Part shown: in pieces, positions 22,499 to 33,700 of the stretch
Numbering within the stretch: the stretch's first letter is position 1
Layout of the letters: each line of letters begins with the position of its first letter
NCBI GenBank assembly: GCA_001662425.1
Contig: BDDC01000018.1
Coordinates: forward strand, 82,279-146,278
DNA: 64,000 nucleotides
Direction: 5' to 3'
Source: Chlamydomonas sphaeroides
Lineage: Eukaryota > Chlorophyta > Chlorophyceae > Chlamydomonadales > Chlamydomonadaceae
Notes under the pieces: generated by a model
Seen by the model: only the letters and a program-made list of their open reading frames with translations
What the model was told of the DNA's origin: nothing
Database searches by the model: none
Made by a program: the position numbers and the translations under genes

Positions 22499-25400
22499 TT
22501 ACGCAGACGGCGGCCCAGGCAGCGGGTCCAGCGTGTATCGCCCCAGAGCCCCATCGCGAAAGGCCGCCAGCACGCTGCGCACCGCCGCCACCCTCCGGCC
22601 CGAGTCCACCACACCGCCGCCGCCGCCGCCAGCGCGCCGGCCTCCTCCGCCCGCCAGCCGCCGCAGAAGGTCCTCCGCCCGGAGGTCCGCCTCGCGCCAG
22701 CCGCCGTCGCCTTCTGCCCCCCCTCCTCCTCCCCAATCCTCGCCGCTCCTGGCGCCTCTCCCTGGCGCCGCACTCCGGGCCCTCGCGCCCAGCCCCAGGC
22801 CCAACCCCAGGCCTGGCCCCGCCGCGGCTCCATGCTGGTACTCCGTGTCGTCGTCCATGCCTGCAGGGCCGGGCGGGCGGGCGGGCGGCATGTGGGCGTT
22901 CTGGCTGCCTGTTCGCTAGTATCAGGGTCGGGTCGGGTGTGCGACAGGCGCCAGCTGGCCTAGCGTACCTCGCACACCTGCAAGGTCGGGAGCCCGGACC
23001 AGGCCCCGCTCGCGGCTTGCGTCGTGCGGTCGCCGCGCTGGCACACCCCTCACGCCACACCCATCCAACCCGCGCGCTCCCATGCTGCCACGCGCTGGCC
23101 GCTGGGGTTGGATGTCCGCCGCAGCCAGCCCCGACGTTTGCCGCCGGGCCCACGTTCTCTTCACACAACAGCAGCCCTACCACTGCAGCGCCCACCCAGG
23201 CACGCACCCGGGCTCCACGCCGGCTCCGGCGGCCGCTCCGAGGACACCACCTCCCACACCGTCTGCGCCAGGCCCACCGCCACCGCTCCGCGCTCCGTGC
23301 GCCGCCGCTGCGCCGCTGCCGCGCTGCCGCCGCCGCCGCTGCCGTCCAGGGCATCGCCACCATCCGCCTCGCCCGGGGTCGGCCGCTGCCGCTTGGGCGG
23401 CCGTTGCGGCGCGGCACCTGGCCCCGCTGCCGCCTGCGAGGCAGGCAGCTCCGGCGCCAGGCCGTTGGCGGCGCACCAGAGCTGCCGCTGGTGCCGCGGG
23501 TCCGACAGCAGCAGCTGCGGTCGGGCGGGAGCAGCAGGGGGCACGGCAGAGGGCGCCGGCGCATGATGGCCGCAACGGCTTCTGCTGCGAGCGGGGGTGT
23601 TGGCTGGTGCGAGGCACCCGGTCTACAGCGGCGGACTGCCTGGCTGAAACCCCGGACCTGTCCTGACGCTATCTGGACCAGCGCCACAGCTTCGTTGGGC
23701 TGTGGTTCCAAAGACATGCCCCTTGTGCTGCGCGTTTCTCGCCGCATCCAGCACCTCCGGGGTGGCAGCACCCACCTGCAGCAGCGCCGTCAGCAGCGCG
23801 CGCTCCGGCAGCAGCCCCGCCGGCAGCAGCCCCGCCAGCGCCAGGCGGGCGGCCGCGGCGGGGTCGGCCAGGCCGGGCGGCGCCAAGCCGGGGGTGTCCA
23901 GCAGGTAGGCCGGCGGCTGGCGGCACACCTGCGGGGGGTCGGGGTTGCCGTGGGTGGGCGGGGGAGGGGTTGCCGTGGGTGGGCGGGGGAGGGGTTGCCG
24001 TGGGTGGGCGGGGGAGGGGTTGCCGTGGGTTTGCTTGCGGTCGTGGCAGGGGCGGGCCCGGGACGTGNNNNNNNNNNNNNNNNNNNNNNNNNNNNNNNNN
24101 NNNNNNNNNNNNNNNNNNNNNNNNNNNNNNNNNNNNNNNNNNNNNNNNNNNNNNNNNNNNNNNNNNNNNNNNNNNNNNNNNNNNNNNNNNNNNNNNNNNN
24201 NNNNNNNNNNNNNNNNNNNNNNNNNNNNNNNNNNNNNNNNNNNNNNNNNNNNNNNNNNNNNNNNNNNNNNNNNNNNNNNNNNNNNNNNNNNNNNNNNNNN
24301 NNNNNNNNNNNNNNNNNNNNNNNNNNNNNNNNNNNNNNNNNNNNNNNNNNNNNNNNNNNNNNNNNNNNNNNNNNNNNNNNNNNNNNNNNNGTGTGCGGCA
24401 GCGTGCGGCGAGGCGCCGGGAGCCCTCCTGCGGCCGCAGCGCCGGGAGCAGAGCAGCGCAGCGCCACCAGCGCAGCGCCATTCGTCGCCTGCACCGCCGC
24501 ATTCAGCCCCGGGCCCTCGCTGCTGGACTCGCTGGCGCCTCGCCTCTCGCCACCTGACATGACGGGGGCGCCGCCCAACCTGCGTCCCCGCTCGCACGCT
24601 CCGCCCTTCTCCGGTGCGGCGCCCCTCCGCCGCACCTTGAAGCCGCCCATGTGCCGCGTCAGCCCGGGCAGCGGCCCCGAGGTGGCGGTCTTATTGTAGG
24701 CCTGCTCGCCCTCCAGCAGGCCTGGGGCGGCAACGGGGCGGAGCAGAGGGCGGTCACAGTGCGGGCTGGTGTTGAAGCCACAATCGTCGATGAGTCGTAG
24801 GACATCGCGCCGGCAACGGCATGTGCACTACGGGTACTGCGAGGACGGGAGCTCAACCCGGCCCTCGCCCCCCAGCCCCTGCAGCAGGCCCACCTTTCCG
24901 TGCCGCCGCCCGCTTGAGGCCGTTGACCAGCGCGCTCTTGCCTGCGGTGGACAGCCCGGCCACCACCAGCACATCGGCCTGGTGATTTTCCCCCTTAATA
25001 ACATATAGCTATCGCATGTTTCATGACTGCATATTATGGTACGGCTGTGACAGTCTTCCGAGTGACGCGGCCCTCCATCGCGCGCTTGCCTGTGTTGGGC
25101 AGCCCTGCCACCATCATGAGACTCAGGTCGGGCGGCGAGGGGGCGCGGCAGGGGGAAGCCGAGCCGCGGCCAGAGGGCGAGGGTGCGGCCTCCCGCAGCG
25201 TGGCCAGCGCCGCACGCAGCACCTGGGGCGGGCGGGCGTGTTGATGTGTGTGCAGCATGAGCAGTGTTGAGGGAGCGAGGCGGAGGCTCAGGTTCCTCTG
25301 CCGTGCATCGGTGCGCGATGGGCGGTCTGCGGCGCCGTGCGATGGCGCCGTGGGCTGGGCCCGACCGACCGCGCAGGGCCTGGGGCCGAGGGGCTGGAGC

Positions 25401-26028
25401 GCGCCGCAGCTGCTCCCAGCTCCCGGCCAGTTCACGCATGGCACGACACGCACCCCGGACGCGCCGCCCTCGCGCAGCGCCACGCACGGCAGCGCGGACA
25501 GGCCCTGCGACTGCAGCAGCGCACATGCGGCCTGCGGGGGCCAGGGTCAGGGTGCGGCAGGAGGCGCACGACGCCGTGGGGTCAGCACTGCAGCCAGCAA
25601 CCCGGCTGCTGTTGACGAGCAAGGATCACAGCTAGCTGCGCAGACGCCGCGCCGAGGGCAGCCACACGTGCGCGCCGCCGAGGGCAGGCACACCTGCGCG
25701 CGGGCCCCTTCGCGGACATGCGCACCTGCGTGCTTGCGGGGTCCGCCAGGTCTGCCTTGTTGAGGACCACCAATCGCCGCTTTCCGGCAGCTAGGCGGTT
25801 CAGGTCGGGGAGCGCAGAGGAGAGGGGAACCTGCGCGGGGAGAGAGTGTGGCTGCGCAGCTAGCTATGATGGACCCCCGGGACTTGTGGTGACCTCTTCT
25901 TCACGCACCCGTGCGTCGCGGACCTCGATGACCAGGTCCACCAGCTTGATGCGCTGCTCCATGGTCCGAAGAGCCGCGGCCATGTGGCCGGGGAACCAGC
26001 CGATGGCGCGGCTCATCGGGCCAGACAT
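22499..26028 (-). CDS. MTG1: Circularly permuted ribosome-assembly GTPase, MTG1/YlqF family
   Basis: Likely assists large-subunit assembly of mitochondrial or plastid ribosomes. Nine exons keep phase (about 463 residues): 25909-26028, 25726-25830, 25454-25531, 25090-25222, 24894-24941, 24636-24721, 23776-23928, 23208-23514 and 22499-22860. The N-terminus IGWFPGHMAAALRTMEQRIK is the family hallmark. The G motifs come in permuted order: G4 NKAD (exon 2), then G1 GLPNTG|KSALVNGLKR (exons 4-5), switch region SGPLPGLTRHMGGFK, then G3 LLDTPGLAPPG (exon 7). The C-terminus (AAVRSVLAAFRDGALGRYTL) also fits MTG1. The G1 motif is assembled across a GC-AG intron between two similar P-loop sequences. The assembly gap falls in the intron between exons 6 and 7. 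No clear transit peptide is visible. It is divergent from RFC4. Confidence 0.88.
23945..24030. repeat. 25-bp G-rich tandem repeat, 3.4 copies, abutting the gap
   Basis: The unit TTGCCGTGGGTGGGCGGGGG plus AGGGG repeats perfectly three times, with a partial fourth copy. It lies in the MTG1 intron 23929-24635, 38 bases before the run of N. There are no spacers, so it is a minisatellite and not a CRISPR array. Confidence 0.95.
24068..24390. other. Assembly gap (323 N)
   Basis: Unknown bases inside an intron of the MTG1-like gene. Phase of the flanking exons is intact across the gap, so no coding exon needs to be missing. The adjoining minisatellite probably caused the assembly break. Confidence 0.99.
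24942..25089 (-). other. GC-AG intron between duplicated P-loop sequences
   Basis: The donor reads AACACAG|GCAAGC and the acceptor reads TCCACCGCAG|GCAAGAG. The exon before it encodes DLSLMMVAGLPNTG; the sequence just before the acceptor, itself intronic, would encode ADVLVVAGLSTAG. So the intron is flanked by two related copies of the P-loop coding sequence. Splicing takes the left half from one copy and the right half from the other, giving GLPNTGKSALVNGLKR. Read through without splicing, the upstream copy would give GKRAM, lacking the P-loop Ser/Thr. The intron interior is unusually AT-rich. Confidence 0.7.
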
Positions 26029-26409
26029 TGCGCGAACGATATGCGAGCAGTGCAGAGCTGTGCTTCTGTTATGTTACGCCGTCGGGGCTTGCTCTTGCCA
26101 AGCTGTCTGCATTGAGCCCATTCCGGTGACACGTTGAAGTTCTTGTGTTGATACTTTCCGTCGTAGCATACACAAAGAATCGCGCGACCGCGCACTGCTC
26201 GAGCTCAGCCTTTAGAACCGACCAACCCCAGCGAGCAATTTGGCGCCAACCCTTGCCGCTCGCGATCCCGCTGTCAAGCGCTTCCGCCACCCACCGCCGA
26301 AGCAGCTATACGTAGCTACTGACCTGAAGGACGCCCTCTAGCTGCACGACGTGCTGGGCGACGTGCAGCTGTACCACACCTTTAGCGCCCGTGTGGGGCG
26401 CCGCGACAA
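26029..26409. promoter_or_regulatory. Shared divergent promoter, MTG1 and RFC4
   Basis: Only 381 bases separate the two start codons, so the 5' UTRs and core promoters of both genes must fit here. No TATA box is evident. Role inferred from position. Confidence 0.5.
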
Positions 26410-29340
26410 ATGAGCTCACAACCTTGGGTTGAGAAGTAGTAAGTGCGTGCGCGGGGGATGAAAGGGGGAACGGCCCAGCGGCAGGGTGAGCCACCCCATA
26501 CACGCCACCTGGGTCCAACTGCAGCCGGCCCAAGGATGTCACCGAGGTCGCGCACCAGGAGGAGGTCATCAGCACCCTGACGCGCGCGCTGGAGACAGCC
26601 AACGTGAGTAAGCTGTCCTCAAAGCCGCTGCCCGATCGCCACAAGCAGGACGGGGGCCCGGCCCCGGCGCCTGCTCACGCCCCCTCCTTGCCCACACTCC
26701 CTCGTGCCCTGCCCACCCGGCTGCGGCCACAGCTGCCCCACCTGCTCTTCTACGGCCCGCCCGGCACCGGCAAGACCTCGACCGCGCTAGCCATCGCACG
26801 GCAGCTGTACGGGTGGGTGCCGCTCCTTGCACCTACCATGGCAGCGCCCGCCCCGCCCTCCCCCACCTCAGCTTTCTGCTATCTCACCCCGGCGATGATG
26901 CCAATCCGCACTGCTCGCTGCCGTGGACCCTTATGCCCCGCCGCGTTGCACGCAAACCAGCCCCCTACACCTCCCTGTTGCCCTGCGGCTTCCGGGCTGC
27001 CGCTGTTGCCTCTTGTTCTGGTGTGCAAACCGCCGCAGAATCGTCGCACCGGTCTCGGCCACCTGTCAAGAGGGCTGTGTTCCCGCACCCGGGGGCACCC
27101 TCTCACGCGCTGCGCCCCTTGTCCCTCCCCCCACTTCCGGCCCAAGCCGCTCCACGGCCGGGCCACACGGGCATCCGCTGCCGCCACTCCTCTCCTCATG
27201 CTGCCTGCCTGCACCCGGCCACTCCCCTCCCCCTTTCCCCCCTTCCCACCTTAGGCCCGAGCTGCTGCATGCGCGCGTGCTGGAGCTTAACGCCTCTGAC
27301 GAGCGCGGCATCGCGGTGGTGCGCGACAAGATCAAGTCCTTTGCCGCCACCGCGGTCGGGCAGCCGGTGGCCGGCTACCCCTGCCCGCCCTACAAGTTGC
27401 TCATTCTGGATGAGGCCGACTCCATGACGCAGGCAGGGCAATCGGGGAAACACTATGACTCGTGATGCGGGACGGCAGCGCTGCTCGCCTGATGCGGGAG
27501 GCACCTCCGTCCCTGGCACCCGCGGCTTACTCTCCTCCCGCCCGGCCGCCCGCCGGCCGCTCGCCCCGCTGCCCCTGCCGCCCTTCGCAACCGCAGGACG
27601 CCCAGAACGCGCTCCGCCGCACCATGGAGACCTACAGCCGCGTCACTCGCTTCGTGCTGCTGTGCAACTACGTCAGCCGCATCATCGAGCCGCTGGCCTC
27701 CCGTTGCGCCAAGTTCAGGTTCAAGCCGCTGCAGCCGGCCGTCATGGCGGGTGCGTTCGGGGCTCGCAATCGCCCTGAGAAAACCCACCATACCAGCTGC
27801 CCTCATGCCGTTTCGTAGAACGGCAACTCCAGGAAAGGGCGTTGTAGCCCGGGGCTAGTCGCTGCCGTGTCCGTTACGCCTGGGGATGGGACGCGGCAAC
27901 GACGGTCAGGCAGTGACAGGAGCCGCGCCTGTCCCCATGCCGCCGCAGGAGGGCCCCTACCCAGCCTCGCAACTTCCAGGGCCTGCAAAGCCATGCTCCG
28001 GCATGCCCACCACCCACGTTCTGCCTGCCTGGCCTGCCCTCCCTCCCACAGGCCGCATTGAGCACATCTGCAGCCGCGAAGGCGTCACGCTGGCGCCCGG
28101 GGCGCTGGAGACGCTGTCGGCCGTTAGCGGCGGCGACCTGCGGCGAGCCATCACCACGCTGCAGAGCGCTGCGCGGCTGGGCGGGGGCACCGTGGAGAGG
28201 TGCGGGCTGGGGACAGGGGACAGGTCCGGGCTGGGGTCAGGGGTCAGGGGACAGGGGCGGCCGGTGGGGGCCGCAACGGGCCTCCACCGTGCTCCACGCG
28301 TTTCCGCGCGCAGCTGCTGAGCCCTGGGTGCTGGACCCCATTCAAGGCCCACGTCCCCACCGCCTCCAACTCCCCGCTGCCCCCAGGCAGTCGCTGCTGG
28401 ACTCCATTCAAGGTCCATGTCCCCAACCCCCTCGCCCTCTGCTGCCCCCAGGCAGTCGCTGCTGGACGTGTCGGGCCAGGTGCCGCGGGAGGTGGTGACC
28501 TCGCTGGCGGCCGCCTGCTCGGCGCCCGGCGGCGGCCGCTTCGCCTCGCTGCAGCGCCACGTGGCGGCGCTCATCGCCGACGGCTATGCCGTGCAGCAGG
28601 TGCTGGCGCAGCTGCAGGTGCGGCTGTGTGCGTGTGTTCACGAATAGGCAACACATAGTAAACATGACCGTGTGTTCGTAATAATCAACATATGCCCGAC
28701 ACACGACGACCGTGTGTGTTCAGAAATAAGTATAAGGATAATAGGAATATGTGTGTGCGTGCGCGTGGTTGCGGGGTGGTGGCTGGCTAGGCTAGGCCTG
28801 GGCTGGTGCTGGGTGGGTGGGGCAGGCGGGAAGGGTGCGGGAGGCAGCGGCTGCAGGTGCAGGTGCAGGTGCGTGCGTTTGACGGCTGGTGGGGCAGGCT
28901 GCGCGATGGCGCTGCGCGTGTCAGCCCTCCCCATACCACCCCTCCCTCGCCAACACCCTGCCACCGGCCATCACCTGCTAGACCTTGCCCCGCGACGTGC
29001 CGCGCTGCTGCCCTCCCTCCCGCGCTCTGGGCCCCCGCGTATGGCTAGGAGGTGTGCACAAGCAGCCGGCTGCTCCCCCTTGGTACATCCCCCTCGGTTC
29101 GCGAATGATTCGTTCGCTACCCCCTCGGCTGCTCCCCCTCGGTGCCAATATTTTTCCCTCCCATGGGTGCAACCCCGCCAGACCGAGCTGCTGTCCGACC
29201 GCTCGCTGTCGGACGCCAAGCTGGGCGACTGCCTGGAGGCGCTGGCGGCCGCCGACTTTTCGCTCACGCTGGGGGCCGACGAGCAGCTGCAGCTGCTCAA
29301 CGCGGTGGGCAAGCTGCACAAGGCCCTGGCCGCCGCGTGA
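26410..29340 (+). CDS. RFC4: Replication factor C subunit 4 (clamp loader), frameshift in exon 2
   Basis: AAA+ subunit of the clamp loader that places PCNA on primed DNA. Exons: 26410-26438, 26525-26601, 26733-26812, 27255-27432, 27597-27750, 28052-28199, 28452-28617 and 29182-29340. Family boxes are PWVEKYRPK, Walker A FYGPPGTGKTSTALAIARQL, LELNASDERGI, Walker B LLILDEADSM, sensor 1 CNYVSRIIEPLASRCAKFRF and sensor 2 GGDLRRAITTLQSA. The C-terminal collar ends LGADEQLQLLNAVGKLHKAL. Order and spacing match eukaryotic RFC4 (yeast Rfc2). The start MSSQPWVEKY is forced by the splice site. Exon 2 is two bases short: after HQEEVISTLTRA the frame breaks within a CG run (26580-26590), and LETAN follows in another frame. 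All other junctions are in phase. The intron after exon 4 begins with GC. Confidence 0.9.
28326..28466. repeat. About 65-bp tandem repeat duplicating a 3' splice site
   Basis: Units begin near 28326 and 28387, with the exon 7 start at 28452 as a partial third copy. Each contains GCTGCTGGAC, CCATTCAAGG, GTCCCCA and CTGCCCCCAG. The acceptor CTGCCCCCAG|GCAGTCGCTG therefore occurs both at 28386 and at the true site 28451. Use of the upstream site would add 65 bases and shift the RFC4 reading frame. Confidence 0.85.
28711..28734 (+). repeat. AT-rich intronic repeat shared with the AP2 intron
   Basis: The 24 bases GTGTGTG then TTCAGAAATAAGTATAA are identical to the minus strand at 13487-13510. It sits in RFC4 intron 28618-29181, whose left half has further TGTGTTC-led AT-rich segments (near 28636 and 28671). 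Confidence 0.75.
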
Positions 29341-29905
29341 GTGCCGCCGCTCGGCCGCATGCGACGAGGCCGCCAGCCGCCAGCTCACAGGGCCCGCTGC
29401 ACGGGGCCATGGCCGCAGCGGTGAGGGCCGCAGCTTGTTCGCCAACCGCCGGCGCATTATCAGGACCGCACGGTGTTGACGTCCAAGGCCCTGGCCGCCG
29501 GTGATGAGTGGTCGCGTGCGGTCTGGGCCGGGCAGCGGGCACGGAGCGAGGGCAGCGGCGGGGCTGCCGGGTGCCGGAGGGCGGGCGTTGCTGCTGACGG
29601 CAGGTGCCGCAAGGAACGCGCAAGGGCCGGCCGTTGGCCGACTAGTCGCAGCGCCGTGTGCTGCCGGGGCATGTACGGAAGTGGTCGTGGGTATCCAATT
29701 ACAACCAGAAGTGGTCGTGGGTAGGGAGGGGCGTGTGCGACGTGAGTCGATGCGCGGCGCAAGGAGGCGCGCGCGGAGCAGGTGCTAGGAAGGCCAGCCG
29801 CAGCAGGAGGGAGGAGACCGCAGCAGGAGGCGTTCGGGAGGCGGGGAAGGGCATGTCTGTTGAAGGCGGCGTCTCCGTCCACCCGCCGTGCACTGTACAG
29901 GCCAG

Positions 29906-29910
29906 TGTAA
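29906..29910 (+). terminator. TGTAA polyadenylation signal, RFC4
   Basis: First TGTAA on the plus strand after the RFC4 stop, 566 bases downstream. Assigned by motif and position only. Confidence 0.35.
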
Positions 29911-30314
29911 GAGCACAACGAGCGCGTGCGAGCGTGGTGCTGGCCGAGCGCGTGCGAGCGTGGTGCTGGCTGCCGAGCCCGCGCCTCTGCCGGGGTGGTG
30001 TCTTGCCGGAGGAGCAGTGATATGCGGTGCGGTGCGCCTGGGGCCAGCTGCCAGCTAGCTGCCACATGGACTCAGCCCGTACGACAGGGTACGACAGTGG
30101 GCGGCCACCCGCTAGCTAGGCCCAGCAAGCCGTCATACCTGCCTCCACAACAGCTATGGCCATCAGAAATTGTACGCGAGTTGAAGTTTTAGGGCCGAAA
30201 GTGTGTGTGAAGGGCATGGGCCATGTTACGGGCTGTGCAGTGGCGATCCCTGTGCGGACACCAGGGGAGAGAGCCTCCCCTGGCGGACACAAGCTCCGGC
30301 GCGTCATGTGGCCT

Positions 30315-30319
30315 TTACA
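30315..30319 (-). terminator. TGTAA polyadenylation signal, TLDc gene
   Basis: TTACA on the plus strand, 470 bases past the stop codon of the minus-strand TLDc gene. Motif and distance fit; no direct evidence. Confidence 0.35.
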
Positions 30320-30788
30320 TGAGGCGTGCCATTCTGCCAACGCCAAACCCAAGGCGAAGCCCAGTACATGAGTCTGGCCGCCAGCCAGCGACCACGCGCA
30401 GCTCGGCGCCCTGCGGTCGGGTTTCGCCAGTGTTCACGTACCTTCACGTACGCCCCGCACCGCGTGCAGCCGCACATGCCGCTGGCAGCCGCATGGCTCC
30501 CCACCGGGCTTCTCGCGGGCCCACGGTGTGTCCCATGCGCGAGCCCAACCCCTTCACGCCCGCCCGACCCAACTCCGCAGCTCCTCGCCCGCCCCAACAA
30601 TTAAAACACGCGTGTTCGTCGCCACCATCCATAACACAACACCCTGCGCCCGTGTGTCCCCGCTACCGCAGAGCGCAACCCCAGCCATCGCCTACTTCGT
30701 CAGCTCCTCCAACCCCAGCGCACCCAACTGCCCACAGCCCGCCAATCCCGCACCCTCCTCTCCCCTGCCCACCCACGCAGCGCCCCCG

Positions 30789-33700
30789 CTACAGCTGCCA
30801 CAGCTCCACCGCCGCCACCCGGAACTCCTCCTGCCGCGACAGCCTCGGGCTGCCGAAGGTGTCGCAGCCGTAGCTGGCGCCCTCCAGGAGCTCGTTGTCC
30901 AGCCACAGCGCGAACGAGCCGGAGCCGCCCACGCCCAGGCCCTCGTGCGTGGAGAACTGGAAGAAGTCGAGCGACGAGGCCGAGCCCAGGCCGGCGGACG
31001 GGCTGCCGGCGCCGGAGGCCGCGGCCGCGGCGGCGGCGGCGGCCGCCGCGGCGGTGGCGGAGGGGGCGGGGAGCGTGGGCGCGTCGGAGGAGGCGCGCGG
31101 CGGCGCGGAGAGCGCGCCGCCGCCGGAAGCGCCGCGGCCGTAGGGCTGGCGCGGGCGCTGCCAGGCGTACTTGACGCGCTGGGGCTGCAGCGTGAAGACG
31201 AAGGTCTCTCCGGTGCCGTAGAACCTGGGGACCGGAATCAGGAGGGAGGATGGGCCGGGGCGGTGCGGGAAGGAGTTGGGAGGGCATGTTTGCTGCAGCC
31301 AGATGTGCCCGCCCTTCCTGCATCCACGCGATGTGCCCCGGCCGCTCCCTCTCACGCCGGCCCGCACCAGCGCCCCCCGGACACGCCATCCCCGGCCCCG
31401 CACTCGCCTGCTGCCCGGCCGCCACGCCTCGGCCGCGAAGGCGCCGAACACCGCGCCGCCGGCGCCCGCCTCTCGCACCAGCAGCAGCGACGGAGAGCGC
31501 CCCGCGGCCTTGCGGTACAGCGTGCGCAGGCTGGTGCCGTCGCGGCCGCTGCCGTACAGCAGCTGCCAGCGGCCGCCCGCCAGGCGGGCGGGTACGGCGC
31601 CCGCCAGGGAGCGCACGTCGTCGAAGGTCAGGATGGCGCTGGGCTCTGACAGCGACGGCTCCCAGAAGCCGCCGCCGGGGTTCATCGCGGCACCCACGCG
31701 CGGCCCTGAGGGTTGCGCCGCAGGGAGTAAAGACAGCACACGTTAACGCGTGGGCAATGCCAGGATGGGCGTGCGATGTCGCGCCGGCAACAGGAGAGAT
31801 CTGCGAAGGATAGCTCAAGGTGAGCGTAAGGATGCGTGCGGGGAGATGCGCCGGCGCCAAGAGGGCAGATCGCTGCAGGACAGCTCAATCGTCGCGAGGC
31901 AAGTCCCGACGCACCCGCTCCGCCGGCTGCCGACAGCGAGCCCTGCCGGCTGAGGTCCAGCGGGCCCTGCGGTAGAGAGCCCGAGCCGGCGCTGGCCAGG
32001 GCCATGCAGCTGCCCGGCCCGCCGTCGGCCGAGGGGCGCGCCGAGGGGCAGCCGGCCGAGCCCGGGGCGGCGGGGCCTGGCACGTCCGCCGAGGCCAGGC
32101 CGGGCAGCAGCTCGCCTCGGTGCCACTGCGCCAGCACCGTGTCCTCCCACACCTGGGCAAGGGCAGGAGGAGGTGGTGGGGCAGGCGGAGGTGGCTATGC
32201 GTAGCGCATTGGGCGCTGGTCTGCCCCCGACAGTAGGCGCTTGCACCAGGGCCCGAGGTCCTCCATTTTCCACCCGGCCCACCTGCCAGGGAATGCCCGC
32301 GTTATGGGACTGCAGCTCGTCCCAGCTCCAGCCGCCGCGCTTGGGCTTGAGGCCCTGGGCGGCGGGCGGCAGGGGCGGCAGGGTACGGCAGGGTACGGCA
32401 GGGGAGGGCCACGAGGTGAGCACAGGCATATGAGGCGCACATGGCAGCGGGCAGCAGGGGTGCTGCGGGACACTCCATCGAAAATGGGTTGTTGACATGG
32501 GAGGGAAGGGAACAAGCGGGGGGCCCCGCGAGCGCTGCCAACGAGGGCGGCCTGCAACGCAAGGGCGGGGCACAGCCCCCACGCCGCCGTGCCGTAAGCG
32601 GTTCTTGGCGTGCCCGCCTGTGCCGTACGGCCGTGCGGTGGCCCCTGCCGTACCTGCATGCCGTACTCGAGGAAGCTGACCACCAGCGCCACCATGGTGG
32701 GCGGTGGCACGGAGCTGGCGTGCAGCGGCCTGTCGTACGGGTGGCCGTAGCGCTGCGCCTTGGACAGCGGCGCCGCGGTGTCCTCGACTCTCAGCACGGG
32801 GCCGGTGTCCGTGAAGCGCGGCGCGGACCAGCGCCGCTGCGGGCCCAGGAAGGCTGCGGCGCGAGGGCGAGCGCGGGACGGGGTCAGCGGACAGGTGAGC
32901 GCCGCGGCGGCAGCGCCACGTGGGTGCGGCGTCGGCACAGCAGCTGCGCCCCGTCACGGTGGGCTGGGTCGCATCAGCACAGGCGGGCCTGTTAGCGCCG
33001 CGAACCCCTCGGCGCCGCCGAGGTAAACGCGCTTCAGCGCCGTGCCTAGCCCTCGGCTGCCCCTGTCACCATTGCAGTCCACCCGGCAGTCCCTTGGCTC
33101 CGCCGGTGCCACCGTGACCCGCCCTAACCCCCGGGTCCGCCCTCACGCTTGTCGATGGCGTTTAGCACGCGGGCCAGCGGCGACATGTCGACGCGCGGCG
33201 CCACGGGGCGGCTGTGCAGGTTGACAAACTGGGTGTACTTGGACTCGAGCTCTGGGGGAGCGCGGGGGAAGCACCGGGGTAACGGCCTAGGTTGCATCTC
33301 CGAGCGCAAGCCCCGGGGGAGTACCTAAGAGTAACGAACTAGTTGCGAACCTCCGAGCGTAAGCCTCGGGGGAGGGGCAGAGAGGGAGGGCGCAGTGCTA
33401 GATTTGCAGCAATGGGCTATGCAACGGGCGGTGGTGGCGGTGCAGGGGTGTGAGGGTGGGTGTGCAAGACGCGAGCTGGGCCCTCCCCAGCTCCCGATGC
33501 CACCCATCCCTCCCAACCCTCCCCGATCCTGCCCTGCCCTGCCCCGCACACCCACGGCGCCCCCACCGTAGCGCTGCCCCTCGTAGCACGTCAGCACCGT
33601 GTCCGCGCCAAGACTGTGGCTGAAGAGCGAGTAGTAGTGCAGCGGCTCGGGCGGCCGCAGCACCACCAGCCCCAGCCCCGGGTGCCGCTCAACCGAGGGC

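Larger units (their letters stand above)
29341..30788. other. Convergent intergenic region with short tandem duplications
   Basis: RFC4 and the TLDc gene both end here. A 26-bp unit (CGAGCGCGTGCGAGCGTGGT plus GCTGGC) is duplicated head to tail at 29919-29970. The string GAAGTGGTCGTGGGTA occurs twice near 29680 and 29709. No exon was recognised. Confidence 0.55.

Noticed and set aside
23945..24030. Possible CRISPR array
   Set aside because: The units are head to tail with no unique spacers, and the context is a eukaryotic intron.
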